The notes: generated from the sequence alone by a model not told the origin. Numbered from the stretch's first letter, positions 11,296-20,984 are shown. The stretch: 22,577 nucleotides of DNA from Physocladia obscura (GCA_027596945.1 JADGJH010000252.1:1-22577); one strand, 5' to 3'. Translations and numbers: made by a program.

Positions 11296-11661
11296 GTGAA
11301 CATACCAGATTCTTCTCAATGGTTCTCTGTCGATTCTGTTGGCACTTCTGCAGTAGTATGTCACAATAAGAAGAACAGATCAGTTGAAACAGTATGCCAT
11401 TTTTGCAAAATTAGATTTTTAACAAATAGTTTATTTCATTTATTTGAAAAGAGACAAGTAAACCTTAAATTAAAGAAGAAAGATTTATTTTGCACTACTT
11501 GCTTTGGAATACATATCTCTCAATACAAAGTTGCAGATACCTCAACATTGCCAAATGCCAAAGACTACCCCCTCTTCAATCACAAATTTGAGAAAGTTTG
11601 CAGTGAAACTTATACATATAAATTAACAGCCCTGTTGATAAAAGCTGGGAGTTATATATGA
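11296..11661 (+). CDS. Unidentified open frame with two CxxC pairs
   Basis: The frame is open from about 11237 and has no ATG, so if real it is an internal exon or a truncated relic. It contains CHFC and, 27 residues later, CTTCFGIH, a spacing that could bind zinc, followed by a basic stretch (NLKLKKKD) between the pairs. No family was recognised. It lies divergently next to the 10854-11159 frame, with the TCAAACACCAG repeats between them. Confidence 0.25.
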   Translation: MNIPDSSQWFSVDSVGTSAVVCHNKKNRSVETVCHFCKIRFLTNSLFHLFEKRQVNLKLKKKDLFCTTCFGIHISQYKVADTSTLPNAKDYPLFNHKFEKVCSETYTYKLTALLIKAGSYI

Positions 11662-12519
11662 TTTGTACTGCAACCCACAGTCAAGCAATATGAAATAAAA
11701 TGCATTTAATAGCTGTAGCTTTTTGCTGAAGTTAATGTCAGTTCTGTAATTAGATTGAAAAAAGCTATAACAGTGCAGTACAAATGGTCTACATCCAACT
11801 TCAAAACAAGTATCCATCAATAACTCCAATTGATTCCAAGAATTTGATCATATGCTCTGTACTACTCATCAACTATTGCATGTTAGAAATATTAACAGAT
11901 TCCTTCAAAAGTAGTTGATTTTGCACCAAAAATAGATATCAAACAATTTATCTTGCATCATGACAAACACCATCTATGATTCTGTCCTGTAAGGGCATAC
12001 TTGCTCTAGATGCAGATCCTCACTTTCATGGGTCTTCATAGCTATCATGACATGATTTTGACATAACTTGTCCATATAAACCAGGAAAATCAACTTCTCA
12101 TTGCAGGAGCAATGGCATCTGAAACTCATGGTTGACTTTGAATAATCACAAATGGGTCAGTGACTGTCAAGCAAGGCCCTCCAAAGGAGAGGTTCAGGAT
12201 GCATGTAATTACTCATGCAGATTTCAGGTTTTGTTTTTCAGTTTTCAAAATGACAAAATAAAAAAATGGTGTGGTTCAATCTTTTTTGCAAACAGTTGTA
12301 ATGCGAAATGGAAAACCAAAACGTTTCCCAGAGTACTGCGTCAACTGTAACTTTCACAAATCAAAAATTAGCCAGTAAGAACCTAATTTTCATTTCCGTC
12401 TACAGCTGTGCTGCTGTATAAACGAGTAGGACTCATTCGAACTTTCACATTTCCAAGATCTCCATTTTTTCACAGCGTTGGATTTTTTTGCAGGATTTTT
12501 CTGTAAAAATTGCTTCATT

Positions 12520-14010
12520 ATGGCGGCATCTGAGCGCGATGCATTACTGCCTTTCACCGCATCTCTCGCCAATAATTCAACTCACCGAATTGGGGACGTC
12601 CGCATTCTTGGTGCAGCTTTCTTTTTTGTCTTCTCTGGATTCACGACGATCGCAGTAAGATTTCGTATCGTAATATACTTTTGTTCATTCATTATACAGT
12701 CAATATCATCCACTGTACTTCCTACAAGAGTCTCATTTGATACTACTGCAATCTTCTATATTATTTTCGCATTTTCAAATCTTTTTTGGGCTTCAGCAAT
12801 TGTTGACAGCATTGGATCACGATTGGCTCTGCTTCTATCATCTCTGGGATATCCTGTGTATTTTTGGTGCCATGTTCTTGCGTTGCAGTCAGAATATGAT
12901 GAAAAAATACAGGTTGAATTGTAAAACTAAATAGTAATATAATAATTTCTATTTTCAATAGACAATGATGTTAATACCAGGAGCTTTGCTAGCTGGAGTA
13001 TCCGCAAGCGTGATTTGGGCCGGCCGCGGGTTAGTCTAAGCATAATATATTGATTTATGCTAAGGAATGTCGCTAGAGTATACGTGTCAAAATGCTCGAC
13101 GCCGCAAACTCTGGGCTGGTATTCCGGCCAATTCTTTGGTATTATGTGGGTTTCAGGAATTCTAGGCCCATTCTTGACATTATCGCTACTCCAGGCAAAT
13201 ATTGACAAGATCTTAGTCTTCAAAGCCATCACTGCATTCAGTTCAATTGGGCCTCTTCTCCTTGTTTATTTATGCTTCTTTCGGCCGGAGCCTTCAAATC
13301 CCTATTACCTATCAATATTTGTCGACATCTCAGTTGCGCCTGTTTCATCGTTTTCTTCAACAAGGGAAATATCTTTCAAAACGGTGAAAATTTTATTGAC
13401 ACGTACAATGATTTTATTGCTTCCTTTGAATATTATTTCTGCTTTTGAGCAAGCCTTTTACAACGGATCTCTACCGCTATTTATTCATACTGATTCAGCA
13501 AATTTGGATCTTGCAAACAAACTCTATATGCGTATTGCGTTGGGATTAGTATCCACAAGCACTGCGTTTGTAGTGGGAAAACTGACTGATGTATTTGGAT
13601 CTAAGCCCTTGGTTGTTTTTTGTTTTATAGTGTATATATTTTGCCAGACGTTATTGAATTTTGGTGAACTTGAGAACAATCTACCGTTATTGACAGTAGT
13701 TTATGCTTGCTTTGGACTGACAGATTCGGTACTTGTTTTTGTAAAACTTTTTTTTGATCCCTTTTGAACAATTTATTACCAGATTCTGATCAACCAATCC
13801 CAAAAATTAATCGGAAATGCGTTTAAGTCTGTAGAGATGAGCCAAGCGTTTTCGGGATATAAATTCCATACAAGCGTGGGATCAGCTGTTGCATTTTTCA
13901 GTTCAAAATATACAATGACAGGAAATGGACTTCCAGACATGAGAATATGGTCTAGTTTATTTTTTGTTCTAATTACTGGTGCGATTTTTGGGACATTCTC
14001 GATAATATAA
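12520..14010 (+). CDS. UNC93-like membrane protein, copy B
   Basis: Paralogue of the minus-strand copy at 6126-7627, same UNC93/MFS fold. Exons 12520-12654, 12700-12912, 12962-13029, 13077-13728 and 13783-14010 encode 431 residues. Exons 2 (213 nt), 3 (68 nt) and 5 (228 nt) match copy A exactly in length, and all four introns are at the same codon positions and phases, while the intron sequences have diverged. Conserved blocks include HRIGDVRILG, ALLAGVSASVIW, GVYVSKCSTPQTLG, MWVSGILGP and MSQAFSGYKFHTSVG. The last exon follows the acceptor TTACCAG, and the stop is TAA. The start is the first ATG, followed by a short polar N-terminus as in copy A. Both copies look intact, with no internal stop. 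Confidence 0.88.
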
Positions 14011-14184
14011 TAAACCAAAATTCGGACAAACCTATTTCTGATATTGATTGCAGCTGTTATTGGAATATTCAAAGTTGAAAAAAATAAAGCTTAGCTCTGT
14101 TCTGATGACACGAAAGCATTGCAATTCGAATTTTGGGATCTGCTATGCTGATATTCACATAACGGAAAAATAGAAGAAAAAAAA

Positions 14185-14728
14185 ACAACAGCTGGATCTG
14201 TAGTCCAGTATTTCATCGCGTAAACGTTGATATAATTTTTAGTGAAAAAATTCAACAAAACTCTGCCCAAAGGACAATGGTAGAAAATAGCAATACGTCT
14301 AGTAACAAGAATGCCAACTTGAAATAAAATTTACATGCATCAGCCAAAATGTTTTCCTTCTTGAGCGATGTAAAACGTGTTTTAAAGGCACAAAAATACA
14401 CTAGATATCCCACAAACGAAAGAGTGAGTACTAGTCTTGATACGATTTTATCAACACCCACAAGGCACACAAAAGATTTGATAAGGAAAGCGCAATGTAG
14501 AAAAATAAATTGCGTCAATGATACTGAAACCTCATCGTCTGCAGAAATCCGAATATCTGCTAGTTTGTGATTTGGGTCACTAACAGCTGTGGCGTCCTGA
14601 GGAGTGATTATAGGACAGCAACAATAAAAGTTGAAGAGGGCAATAGAGGATTTTGTTCTGTTGCGAATGGCGTTATTAGACCCTTTTAATTGAAGTTCCA
14701 AACTGTTCTCAAAATGCAAATGAACCAC
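14185..14728 (-). pseudogene. Decayed third UNC93-like copy
   Basis: A 158-codon minus-strand frame (14728-14252, opened only by a GTG) aligns with the first half of the two UNC93 genes. DPNHKLADIRI corresponds to NPNHRIGDIWI; VDKIVSRLVLTLSFVGYLVYF to the VDKVGPRLGL...GYPVYF block; LAFLLLDVLLFSTIVLW to LAVLLPGALLSGISASVLW. The exon 1/exon 2 junction and helix 1 are largely missing. Past the stop (14252-14254), the place of intron 3 can be found: its acceptor AG has become AC, and VYAMKYWTTDP corresponds to VYVTKCSTPQT before similarity is lost near 14185. The second half of the gene is absent. It lies tail-to-tail with copy B. It is most likely a pseudogene; a short expressed protein cannot be excluded. 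Confidence 0.72.
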
Positions 14729-14800
14729 ATGAAAAACTAAGAAATACAGGACAGTTGAATTCAGTCAAAATCAAAAGGCACCAAGAAAGGTGGACAAAGA

Positions 14801-15892
14801 ATGAAGCGAAAATTGTTGAGTAACAACGAAAACGAAAACAATGGAAACCAAACCAGACTTCAAGCGACATGTCCAATCTCCGCCGTTTCGCTTTTACTTG
14901 CAGCATCATCGCAACAGCGCGCGTTTCTGAGTCTGCGCGGATTCAGGCAACAACCCCGTATGTGTTTGTTCAGTATTACAATATCCTCACCCATTTTTAT
15001 TATCGCAGCATCATTTACTGAAAAGTCCTGGGCGTGCGGGTTCAAAAATGCACAACTGCTTATAGCCGCGGCCTTGCAAATCCCATCGTTTCGAACTTCG
15101 CTTGCTTCGACTTTCGAATCTATTAGTCCGCAAATCTCGTTTCTTCCACAGCAACCGTACGTTCCGTCAATACCCTCGATTCAGTTTCTCATTGAACGTG
15201 CATGGTCGCTTGGTTTCGACCCTGTTGGCGCCGCACAGCTAGATTCTCATATATTGTCAACAAAGAAATGGATTGGCGCTTGCGAAATATACGCTTTTTT
15301 CCATTCTATCGGAATTAAAGCCAACACTTATGATTTTCGCAACGCATCTGGACCGAATGCGACGCATCCTGTGCTTCTTGATTTCGTCGAAGCTTATTTT
15401 GACTCATCTCTTGACGAGTTTTTGAATACTTGGACTCTTGAAAAGGCTACAACTCCTGTGCTGTTATCCCCCCTTATATGGATGCGAAACACGACAGATT
15501 ATATTGCTGGGAACTTTATTCATGACACAGAGAAAATGCCTTTGTACTTTCAATACCAGTTAAGCTTATTGTGTTTTGTTCCATTCAATCGTTTCTGAAT
15601 TTGAAATAGGGGGCACAGCCTCACAATTATTGGAATTGAAATTCTTAAGTCTGGGTTACGCAATTTACTTGTACTAGATCCAGGAACTAAAATACCCCCG
15701 AAATTATGCGTGGGAATTGATTTATATTTGCGGAGTAGCGATGCAACAGAAAAGATGTTAAATGTGTTTAGATTTGGAGAACATCTTTTGCGTAAGCATC
15801 CATCTTACCAAATTGTAGAAGTGGTTGGAAAGTATGATCCAAAGTCTGATTCCGAAGGAAGGAAAGTGTTCCGAACCAAAAGACTTACATAG
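14801..15892 (+). CDS. ZUP1/UFSP-type cysteine protease (peptidase C78)
   Basis: Papain-fold peptidase of family C78, which contains UFM1-specific proteases and the K63-ubiquitin-specific deubiquitinase ZUP1 (fission yeast Mug105 is a fungal member). Exons 14801-14957, 15009-15558 and 15610-15892 give 329 residues. The catalytic cysteine is C62 in SWACGFKNAQLL, the histidine H238 in QGHSLTIIGIE (rebuilt across the second intron) and the aspartate D259 in LLVLDPG. The conserved block WIGACEIYAFFHSIGI and the segment SIQFLIERAWSLGFDP are also typical of ZUP1-like members. Neither zinc fingers nor a ubiquitin-binding helix is apparent in the short N-terminus, unlike human ZUP1. All triad residues are present, so activity is expected. 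ZUP1-like deubiquitinase is preferred over UFM1 protease from the sequence around the active site, but this is not decisive. Confidence 0.87.
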
Positions 15893-16583
15893 GAATGCTT
15901 TAAAGAAAAACGAGCGGAACTGAATATAAACGAATTAAAAATATGTGATATTATACTCAATGCTCCATTATTCTCAATGAAAAATATGATAAAAATATCA
16001 ATATTTATTTGGAATCCTATGGAATTTCAAGAACGAGAATAAAAGGATAATCATAACGACAACCAGAAGCTTATCCATGGAGCTACAAACACAAACACAT
16101 ACATTTTTCTGGCACGATTCCGTATTTACCTATTAGTAGCGACACTTATTACCAGTTTGATCCGACCAGTGGATATTTTGTTGTCAATGGAGACAAACGA
16201 TTTTGATAGAAGTTCCTCTTGATTTCAAACGATTGGATGATTCATTGAAAAGGTAATCGGTGCAGGTAACTAATCGATGCCTCGATTTTAAGTAACTGCT
16301 CAGTTGTTCAAGTCAAAATTTGGAGTTCCTTAGTCCAGGTGGGGTCGACGGTAAATACTCTGGCAGTATCGGCAGATTCGGATATATTTTCGAATGTATG
16401 TTTTTGAGAGAGTTTATAACGCTGATGATGTTGTAGACAACAGTCTCAAACTCTCGTATTTGGTTGTCAAAAAAATTTTTTTTGACTGGATGAGTTTTTT
16501 CTCGTGACTGACCATAGACTAAATACAAGTCACAAAATTTTGTAATGATTTTCCTTCCTTCATATGTGCAAATAAATAAATTT
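15893..16583. other. Convergent intergenic region
   Basis: About 690 nt between the stop codons of the C78 protease and the zinc-finger gene. It should contain both 3' untranslated regions. Two coding-like stretches occur here (16057-16252 plus, 16313-16597 minus) and are listed separately; nothing else was recognised. Confidence 0.6.
16057..16252 (+). pseudogene. Possible decayed exon with a frameshift
   Basis: The plus strand encodes AYPWSYKHKH...GTIPYLPISSDTYYQFDP...YFVVNGDK and then meets stops at 16204. A shift of one base near 16197 gives ILIEVPLDFKRLDDSLK up to a splice-like AAAAG/GTAATC at about 16252. The composition looks coding, but there is no ATG and I recognise no family. It could be a remnant of a lost gene or an unrecognised exon with a sequencing error. 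Confidence 0.25.
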
Positions 16584-16597
16584 TCAAATGGTTTCAT
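16313..16597 (-). CDS. Unidentified 94-codon frame overlapping the zinc-finger stop
   Basis: ATG-headed frame MKPFENLFICTYEGRK... ending GLRNSKF. It begins 14 nt before the end of the zinc-finger coding sequence, in another frame, on the same strand. The amino-acid composition is ordinary; no domain or signal was recognised. It may be chance within the 3' untranslated region, a second short coding region on the same transcript, or part of an alternative 3' end. Confidence 0.25.
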   Translation of the reverse strand: MKPFENLFICTYEGRKIITKFCDLYLVYGQSREKTHPVKKNFFDNQIREFETVVYNIISVINSLKNIHSKIYPNLPILPEYLPSTPPGLRNSKF

Positions 16598-17449
16598 ATC
16601 TCATTTTTTTACAGCGTCCCTGGCAATGCCTCCTTAATCCATCAATCCTAATACAAAGACGAAAAAAATATTAGATAAAACACATTGGTATTGACCGTAA
16701 TCAAACCTTGAAAACATCCGATTACATCCTTCACATCTAATTTCAGCCCCGTCTAGTTTATGAATTGTCTTTAAATGTCTTTTGAAATCTTGCCGTCTTT
16801 GAAACTATTACGTTCATGATTAATAATCCAAATTTTTGATATGGTTTTTTCCACTCACTAATTTTGGGCACTGGGTACATGCAATGGGCGTAGATTTTTC
16901 ATCTTTAAGTTGCATAGAGTTTGGAGCTGCTGAAATTCCGCTGGTGACGCTGCCCGCATATCCTGGAGGGAGCTTGACCAAAACCACCGGAACCACAGAA
17001 TCACCATTTGAATGAAAAATATTTTCGCTGCTGAAATTCGATGAAATGTGATCACACAAACGCGATCTTTGCAGATTATTGCATTCTAAAGCTATAGCGG
17101 GGCTCGCGGGAGACATATTTTGATTCTTTTGCCTTATCAACGCATGCATGTTAATCAACAAATCGGAAAACTGTTTCTGCGAAATGCTAGATTCGAATTG
17201 ATGATTTGGCCAATTCTCCAATGTTGCTTCTCTACTTTGCGTTAAATTGAATTCGTTTATGCTTTTGTGATTTGATGGCATGAATTTTGACTCGTTTTGA
17301 TGGGTTTCTCCAAGATCGTGGAAGAGAAACGTCAAAAGCAACTCTTCGGCGTTCACGGATTTCGCACTGCTATGTTGTGCCACATGCTTATTGTTGCTTC
17401 GAGACGCTGAATTTGATTCGCACCAGTGGCTTTTCGTTTTTGACTTCAT
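16584..17449 (-). CDS. C2H2 zinc-finger protein, probable transcription factor
   Basis: Probable nuclear DNA-binding regulator of about 250 residues. Exons 17449-16859, 16804-16707 and 16647-16584. Two adjacent zinc fingers end the protein: finger 1 has C191, C194, H207, H212 (CTQCPKL-FQRRQDFKRHLKTIH) and finger 2 has C221, C224, H237, C242 (CEGCNRMF...H-x4-C). Both have 12 residues between the second Cys and the first His. Finger 1 is split after its first four residues past C194 by one intron, finger 2 after its F-S by another; both junctions restore the pattern exactly. The preceding 190 residues are rich in S, N and Q, with no other domain, as in many fungal regulators. The start at 17449 is the first ATG of the large exon. 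The frame stays open upstream, and an 8-nt exon at 17535-17528 (ATGCCCAG) spliced to 17477 would add 12 residues. Confidence 0.82.
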
Positions 17450-17535
17450 CAAATTTTTGAAATTTTCTGTTCTAGAACTGAAGAAAATTTCTTTGGAAAT
17501 CCGACTCTGATGACCAATTCGAAAAACCTGGGCAT

Positions 17536-18154
17536 TTCATTTTCAGATGGGATTCGAATTTGCATCTCAGTCAGTGCTGTTGCCTATCAATTCAATTGAA
17601 TGCCGCTTGAGCGATAGAATTTGAGACTGTAAACCAACTCCTCCCAGAGACTGTCGTGCGAAAGGCTGCGATGATAAAGAAACCTATGCTGCGGGCTATG
17701 TTTAACTCGATGATTCAAGACTCTTGTCTGTGTCCTGATGTGCTGCAAAGTTCTTCATGCAAAAGATTGGAATCGAATTTTTCCAGTATGTTATTGTAAA
17801 CTGCAACCAGAAACTGATTCAGAAATATGTGCAAAAAGACAGCAAAATAATTGGAATACCATTAAATAATTGATAGGAATCGAAGATATTGCTGATTCAC
17901 ATTGTCGTTTTTGCCTTTTTGATCCACAGGTTTTTGTAATAATAATCTTTCATCATTATGAGATACGATTAAGAAATTAAAAATAATAAAAAATCGAACG
18001 TCTGGCGAATATTAATAATTGGGAGTCCTCGTTTTGATGACCGGACACAAACAAGTTGACACCAAGAAAAGATATCCTGTTATTATACTATAGCTTTTTG
18101 CTTTGTTTTACATCATTTTTCCATCTCATTCCTGGGTTGTTTTTTTCTCCCAGA
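17536..18154. other. Divergent intergenic region, likely bidirectional promoter area
   Basis: About 620 nt between the 5' ends of the zinc-finger gene (minus) and the dihydroxyacetone kinase gene (plus). A plus frame of about 60 codons ending near 17800 has no recognisable content. No repeat or defined motif was identified; T-rich stretches precede the kinase ATG. Confidence 0.5.
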
Positions 18155-20039
18155 ATGAAACAACTGTTTTCAGCTACGAACATTGTGCAGGAGGCGATTC
18201 ACGGGTAAGAAACAAGAATACTGGTACGGCAAAATAAGAATAGAATATTCATAGAGATTTCACAGGGCTGTTTGCAACGGAGCGCATCCAGCAATTCACT
18301 CTACAGCCACCGGACAAATTGTTTACCGCATTCATGACGACAAAAATGGCAGCAAAGGAAGGAATCGCGTTCGCATTATTAGCGGCGGTGGATCCGGACA
18401 CGAGCCGGCACATGCAGGATTTGTTGGAGAAGGAATGCTTGACGCAGCGGTTGCTGGCGCAGTCTTTGCTTCACCTTCATCAGCCCAAGTCGCGTCTGCC
18501 TTAACGCTGCTTTCACACAACAACAGCAACAATAACAATAATAATCAGAATAATGATGTTCTTGTAATTGTTAAAAATTACACTGGCGACAAACTCGCGT
18601 TTGGTCGTGCCGTCGAACGTTTCAATTCGATTTCTTCAAATTCTGCAAGAGCAAAAATGCTTATTGTCACCGATGACTGTGCGATTCCCAAATCACGCTC
18701 GCTTGCTGGAAGACGTGGTCTTGCCGGCATTATTTTGGTTTACAAAATTGCTGGAGAACTTGTAAGACGCGGTGACGTAACGTTGGAGCGCGTCTATAAC
18801 CTTGCCAATCAGGTTTCTCAAAAAATTGGGACAGTTGGTATGGCTCTCAGGGACGATGGAAAATACGAAATCGGGCTCGGAATTCATGGCGAGCAAGGGT
18901 ACTCTATTGAAGAAATATATTCTGGCAGTGATCTTGCCAAAAAACTGGTTGATATGATTCTTATTCCGAAGCCAGACTTTTTTTCAATTTCGCTCCCGCA
19001 AACAGCGCATCTTGTTGTTTTGATCAACAATCTTGGAAGCACCACAGACCTCGAAATGAATGCTTTCCAAAGCCATGTTTTAAGCTACATCAAAAAAACG
19101 TTTCCACATCTTGCATCGATTCGAGTTATTTCAGGAAGATTAATGACTTCCTTGCACATGCATGGACTCTCATTGACTCTTTTTGCAGACCCCACTGATG
19201 AAATGCTTGAATTACTTGATATAAAGCCAGCGCCAGAATGCCAATGGCCCGGCGTTGTCAAATTGGACATGTCTTTATTCTACGGAACTGCCTCCACATT
19301 TTTACAAACATCTACCAATACACCAACAAAAAATTCCGCAATTCTTAAAACTGGCCCGATTCTCCCAGCAATCGCCGCCGAAACATTCCAAAAATGTCTC
19401 TTGGCAGCTGCAAACGCTCTCATAAGCGCCGAGCCATTGCTAACAAAATACGACACAATTGTTGGAGACGGCGACTGTGGGCATACCATGAAATCCGGTG
19501 GCACTGCGCTATTGAAAGCAGCAGCAACATCAACAGAAACAACCACGCAAATTTCGTACACTTATCCAGTATCAGCTTTGCATCAGATCAGTGAAATTAT
19601 TGAAAATTCTATGGGTGGAGCTTCAGGTGCTTTGTATTGTATTCTCGTTGATGCAGCAGCTGGATACCTTGTTTCCCTTAATTCTTCAGATAAAGTTAAT
19701 TTTAATGATTGGCTACATGCACTTGAAGCTGGAATTGACGCAGTAAAAAGATACGGTGGCGCAAAAGCTGGTGATTGTACAATGATTGATTCACTGGAAC
19801 CTCTTCTTGCCTCCTTGCAAGAAACTGGCACAAAATCAACGACAAAGGTAGGAGATTGGACTGACGCTGTTGTATTGGCTGTTGAAAAGGGGGTTGAAAA
19901 AACAGCAGAAATGGATTCAGCACGTGCAGGTAGATCAAGCTATATTGGAGCAATTTTGTCAGGAACTCCGGATCCTGGAGCAGTTGCGGTATTGGTGTGG
20001 GTAAAGGCAGTTTTATCTGTGTTGAAAAATGCTGCATGA
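18155..20039 (+). CDS. DAK: Dihydroxyacetone kinase (DAK), ATP-dependent
   Basis: Cytosolic enzyme phosphorylating dihydroxyacetone (and glyceraldehyde) with ATP, detoxifying dihydroxyacetone and feeding glycerol carbon into glycolysis. Exons 18155-18204 and 18266-20039 (61-nt intron, GTAAGA...CACAG) encode 607 residues, the usual size. The N-terminal DhaK domain shows GGGSGHEPAHAGF with H62, D125 in NYTGDK and the histidine expected to bind substrate covalently, H224, in GIHGEQG (most relatives have HGEPG). The C-terminal DhaL domain has the Mg-ATP motif GDGDCGHTM (about 417-425), MGGASGAL (466-473), GDCTMIDSL and the ending TAEMDSARAGRSSYIGA. An asparagine-rich run (about 102-113) lies in a DhaK loop. 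The first exon gives MKQLFSATNIVQEAIHG, matching the family N-terminus, which fixes the start. Confidence 0.96.
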
Positions 20040-20840
20040 GAATTTTGTGTTGAAATGTGACTGTATTCATTTATATAAGACTCTATTCTTCTTTGATTTG
20101 ATCTATCGTAGTAGAAAAAGCAATCTCAGCTTTATTCAAAGTATCTCCAAGAGTGCGAGGAAGAATTCCATACAGTTGGAAGAGCTCGCGGTAACCCAGT
20201 GCTTTTTTTTAATCAAAATAAGTTATTAAAAAACTTTGTCCGAACCGGGACATTAAATCCAGCACAGTGAAATTTTCCGAAGCCTCACAATCCAAGTCTT
20301 GATATAACAAGGTTGTATTTGTTGAATTTGGTGTGGATTGCATCAAATATTGGCCAATCAAATCCTGCTGTACAAATTAATTTGTGCCTGCTGCATGGAG
20401 ACTTGAAGAATACGAAATATGCCATGATGCTTTGCTTGGATATTTCAAGACAATTTGCTTCATATTCGTTTTTTGTTTTATTATTGGCCACCTAAACACA
20501 GTTTATCTTTCACAAGTACTATAAATTTGTAAAAATATAAAAAAATAAAAGAAATTGCACGCATTTTTTAAAAATAAAAATGAAAAGGGCTATATCTTTA
20601 ATTTCAATGATTAAATATTAGAAAACTATTTTTTCAATTTTATTTGCATTTTACTGTCTGGAGTTTCAAACTATGCCCTGATCTTTTGTTCGTTCTGCCA
20701 GTTTCCGTCATGCAGTAAGTGCGGTGGAATCAGTAGAATCAGACGGAACTCAAGAGTTTAGTTTTTGCAGCTAATTTTTGCAGAAATTATTTTTGGATTC
20801 TAACCATCAGTGAAATTGGGATGTGGAGGGCAGAGAGAAT
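20040..20840. other. Intergenic, kinase 3' flank with an unidentified short frame
   Basis: Follows the DAK stop codon. A plus frame at about 20270-20495, ending FFVLLLAT and containing NLVWIASNIGQSNPAVQINL, has a coding-like look, but there is no convincing start or family. Beyond 20500 the sequence is AT-rich and nothing was recognised until the integrase relic. Confidence 0.4.
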
Positions 20841-20984
20841 CTAGTCATTCTTTTCTCCAGTTTGTCCATCAGTTTGAGGGTGGTAACTAGTAGAGGCAGT
20901 TTGCTTGATTTTGAGCCAGTGGCAGCGTTTGTTCCAAAATATTGATTTTATTTTTTGGTGCTTTTTGCAAAATCTGGTGCCGTT
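20841..20984 (-). mobile_element. Ty3/gypsy-type integrase relic
   Basis: A 47-codon minus-strand stretch ends at an in-frame TAG and contains STSYHPQTDGQT, the hallmark of chromovirus/Ty3-gypsy retrotransposon integrase cores. It is preceded at the correct distance by NGTRF, corresponding to the family's S-D-x-G-x-x-F segment; the aspartate is not evident. The rest of the element (reverse transcriptase, long terminal repeats) is not visible, and coding potential stops right after E-K-N-D. It is an old, truncated and inactive insertion. Confidence 0.78.

Larger units (their letters stand above)
7990..12300. other. CpG-depleted block
   Basis: Counting by eye gives about ten CG dinucleotides in roughly 4.3 kb. 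From its base composition (around 30% G+C) close to one hundred would be expected, so the observed/expected ratio is near 0.1. TG and CA are common. Depletion begins about 370 nt upstream of copy A and ends about 220 nt upstream of copy B, where CG returns at normal density. Other intergenic stretches in the window (14011-14800, 15893-16583, 17450-18154) are not depleted. The pattern is that of long-term cytosine methylation and deamination; methylation itself is inferred. Confidence 0.8.
7628..12519. other. Gene-poor spacer between the two intact UNC93 copies
   Basis: Nearly 4.9 kb without a recognisable intact gene, lying between the start codons of two head-to-head UNC93 paralogues. The two ends (to about 8000 and from about 12300) should contain the promoters of the two genes. 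The interior is AT-rich and almost free of CpG. It holds a 27-bp tandem repeat, a short inverted repeat, a long pyrimidine tract (about 9301-9370) just before an ATG-headed 61-codon frame at 9420-9605, and two open frames near 10854-11661. The small frame at 9420 begins MKRFTLEVKQKIVSQL, faintly like a helix-turn-helix start of some transposases, but nothing after it supports this. Confidence 0.7.

Noticed and set aside
7990..12300. RIP-type mutation as the cause of the AT-rich spacer
   Set aside because: RIP depletes CpA-context cytosines; here CA and TG are abundant and CG is what is missing.
14349..14570. Plus frame of 73 codons
   Set aside because: Antisense to the UNC93 relic, which has clear sequence similarity in the other direction.
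17545..17570. GATTCGAAT resembling a tRNA T-arm
   Set aside because: The flanking bases do not pair into a T-stem and no anticodon or acceptor stem can be formed.
18319..18504. Plus open frame of 61 codons inside the dihydroxyacetone kinase exon
   Set aside because: It is out of frame with the DhaK motif GGGSGHEPAHAGF encoded by the same bases; a shadow.
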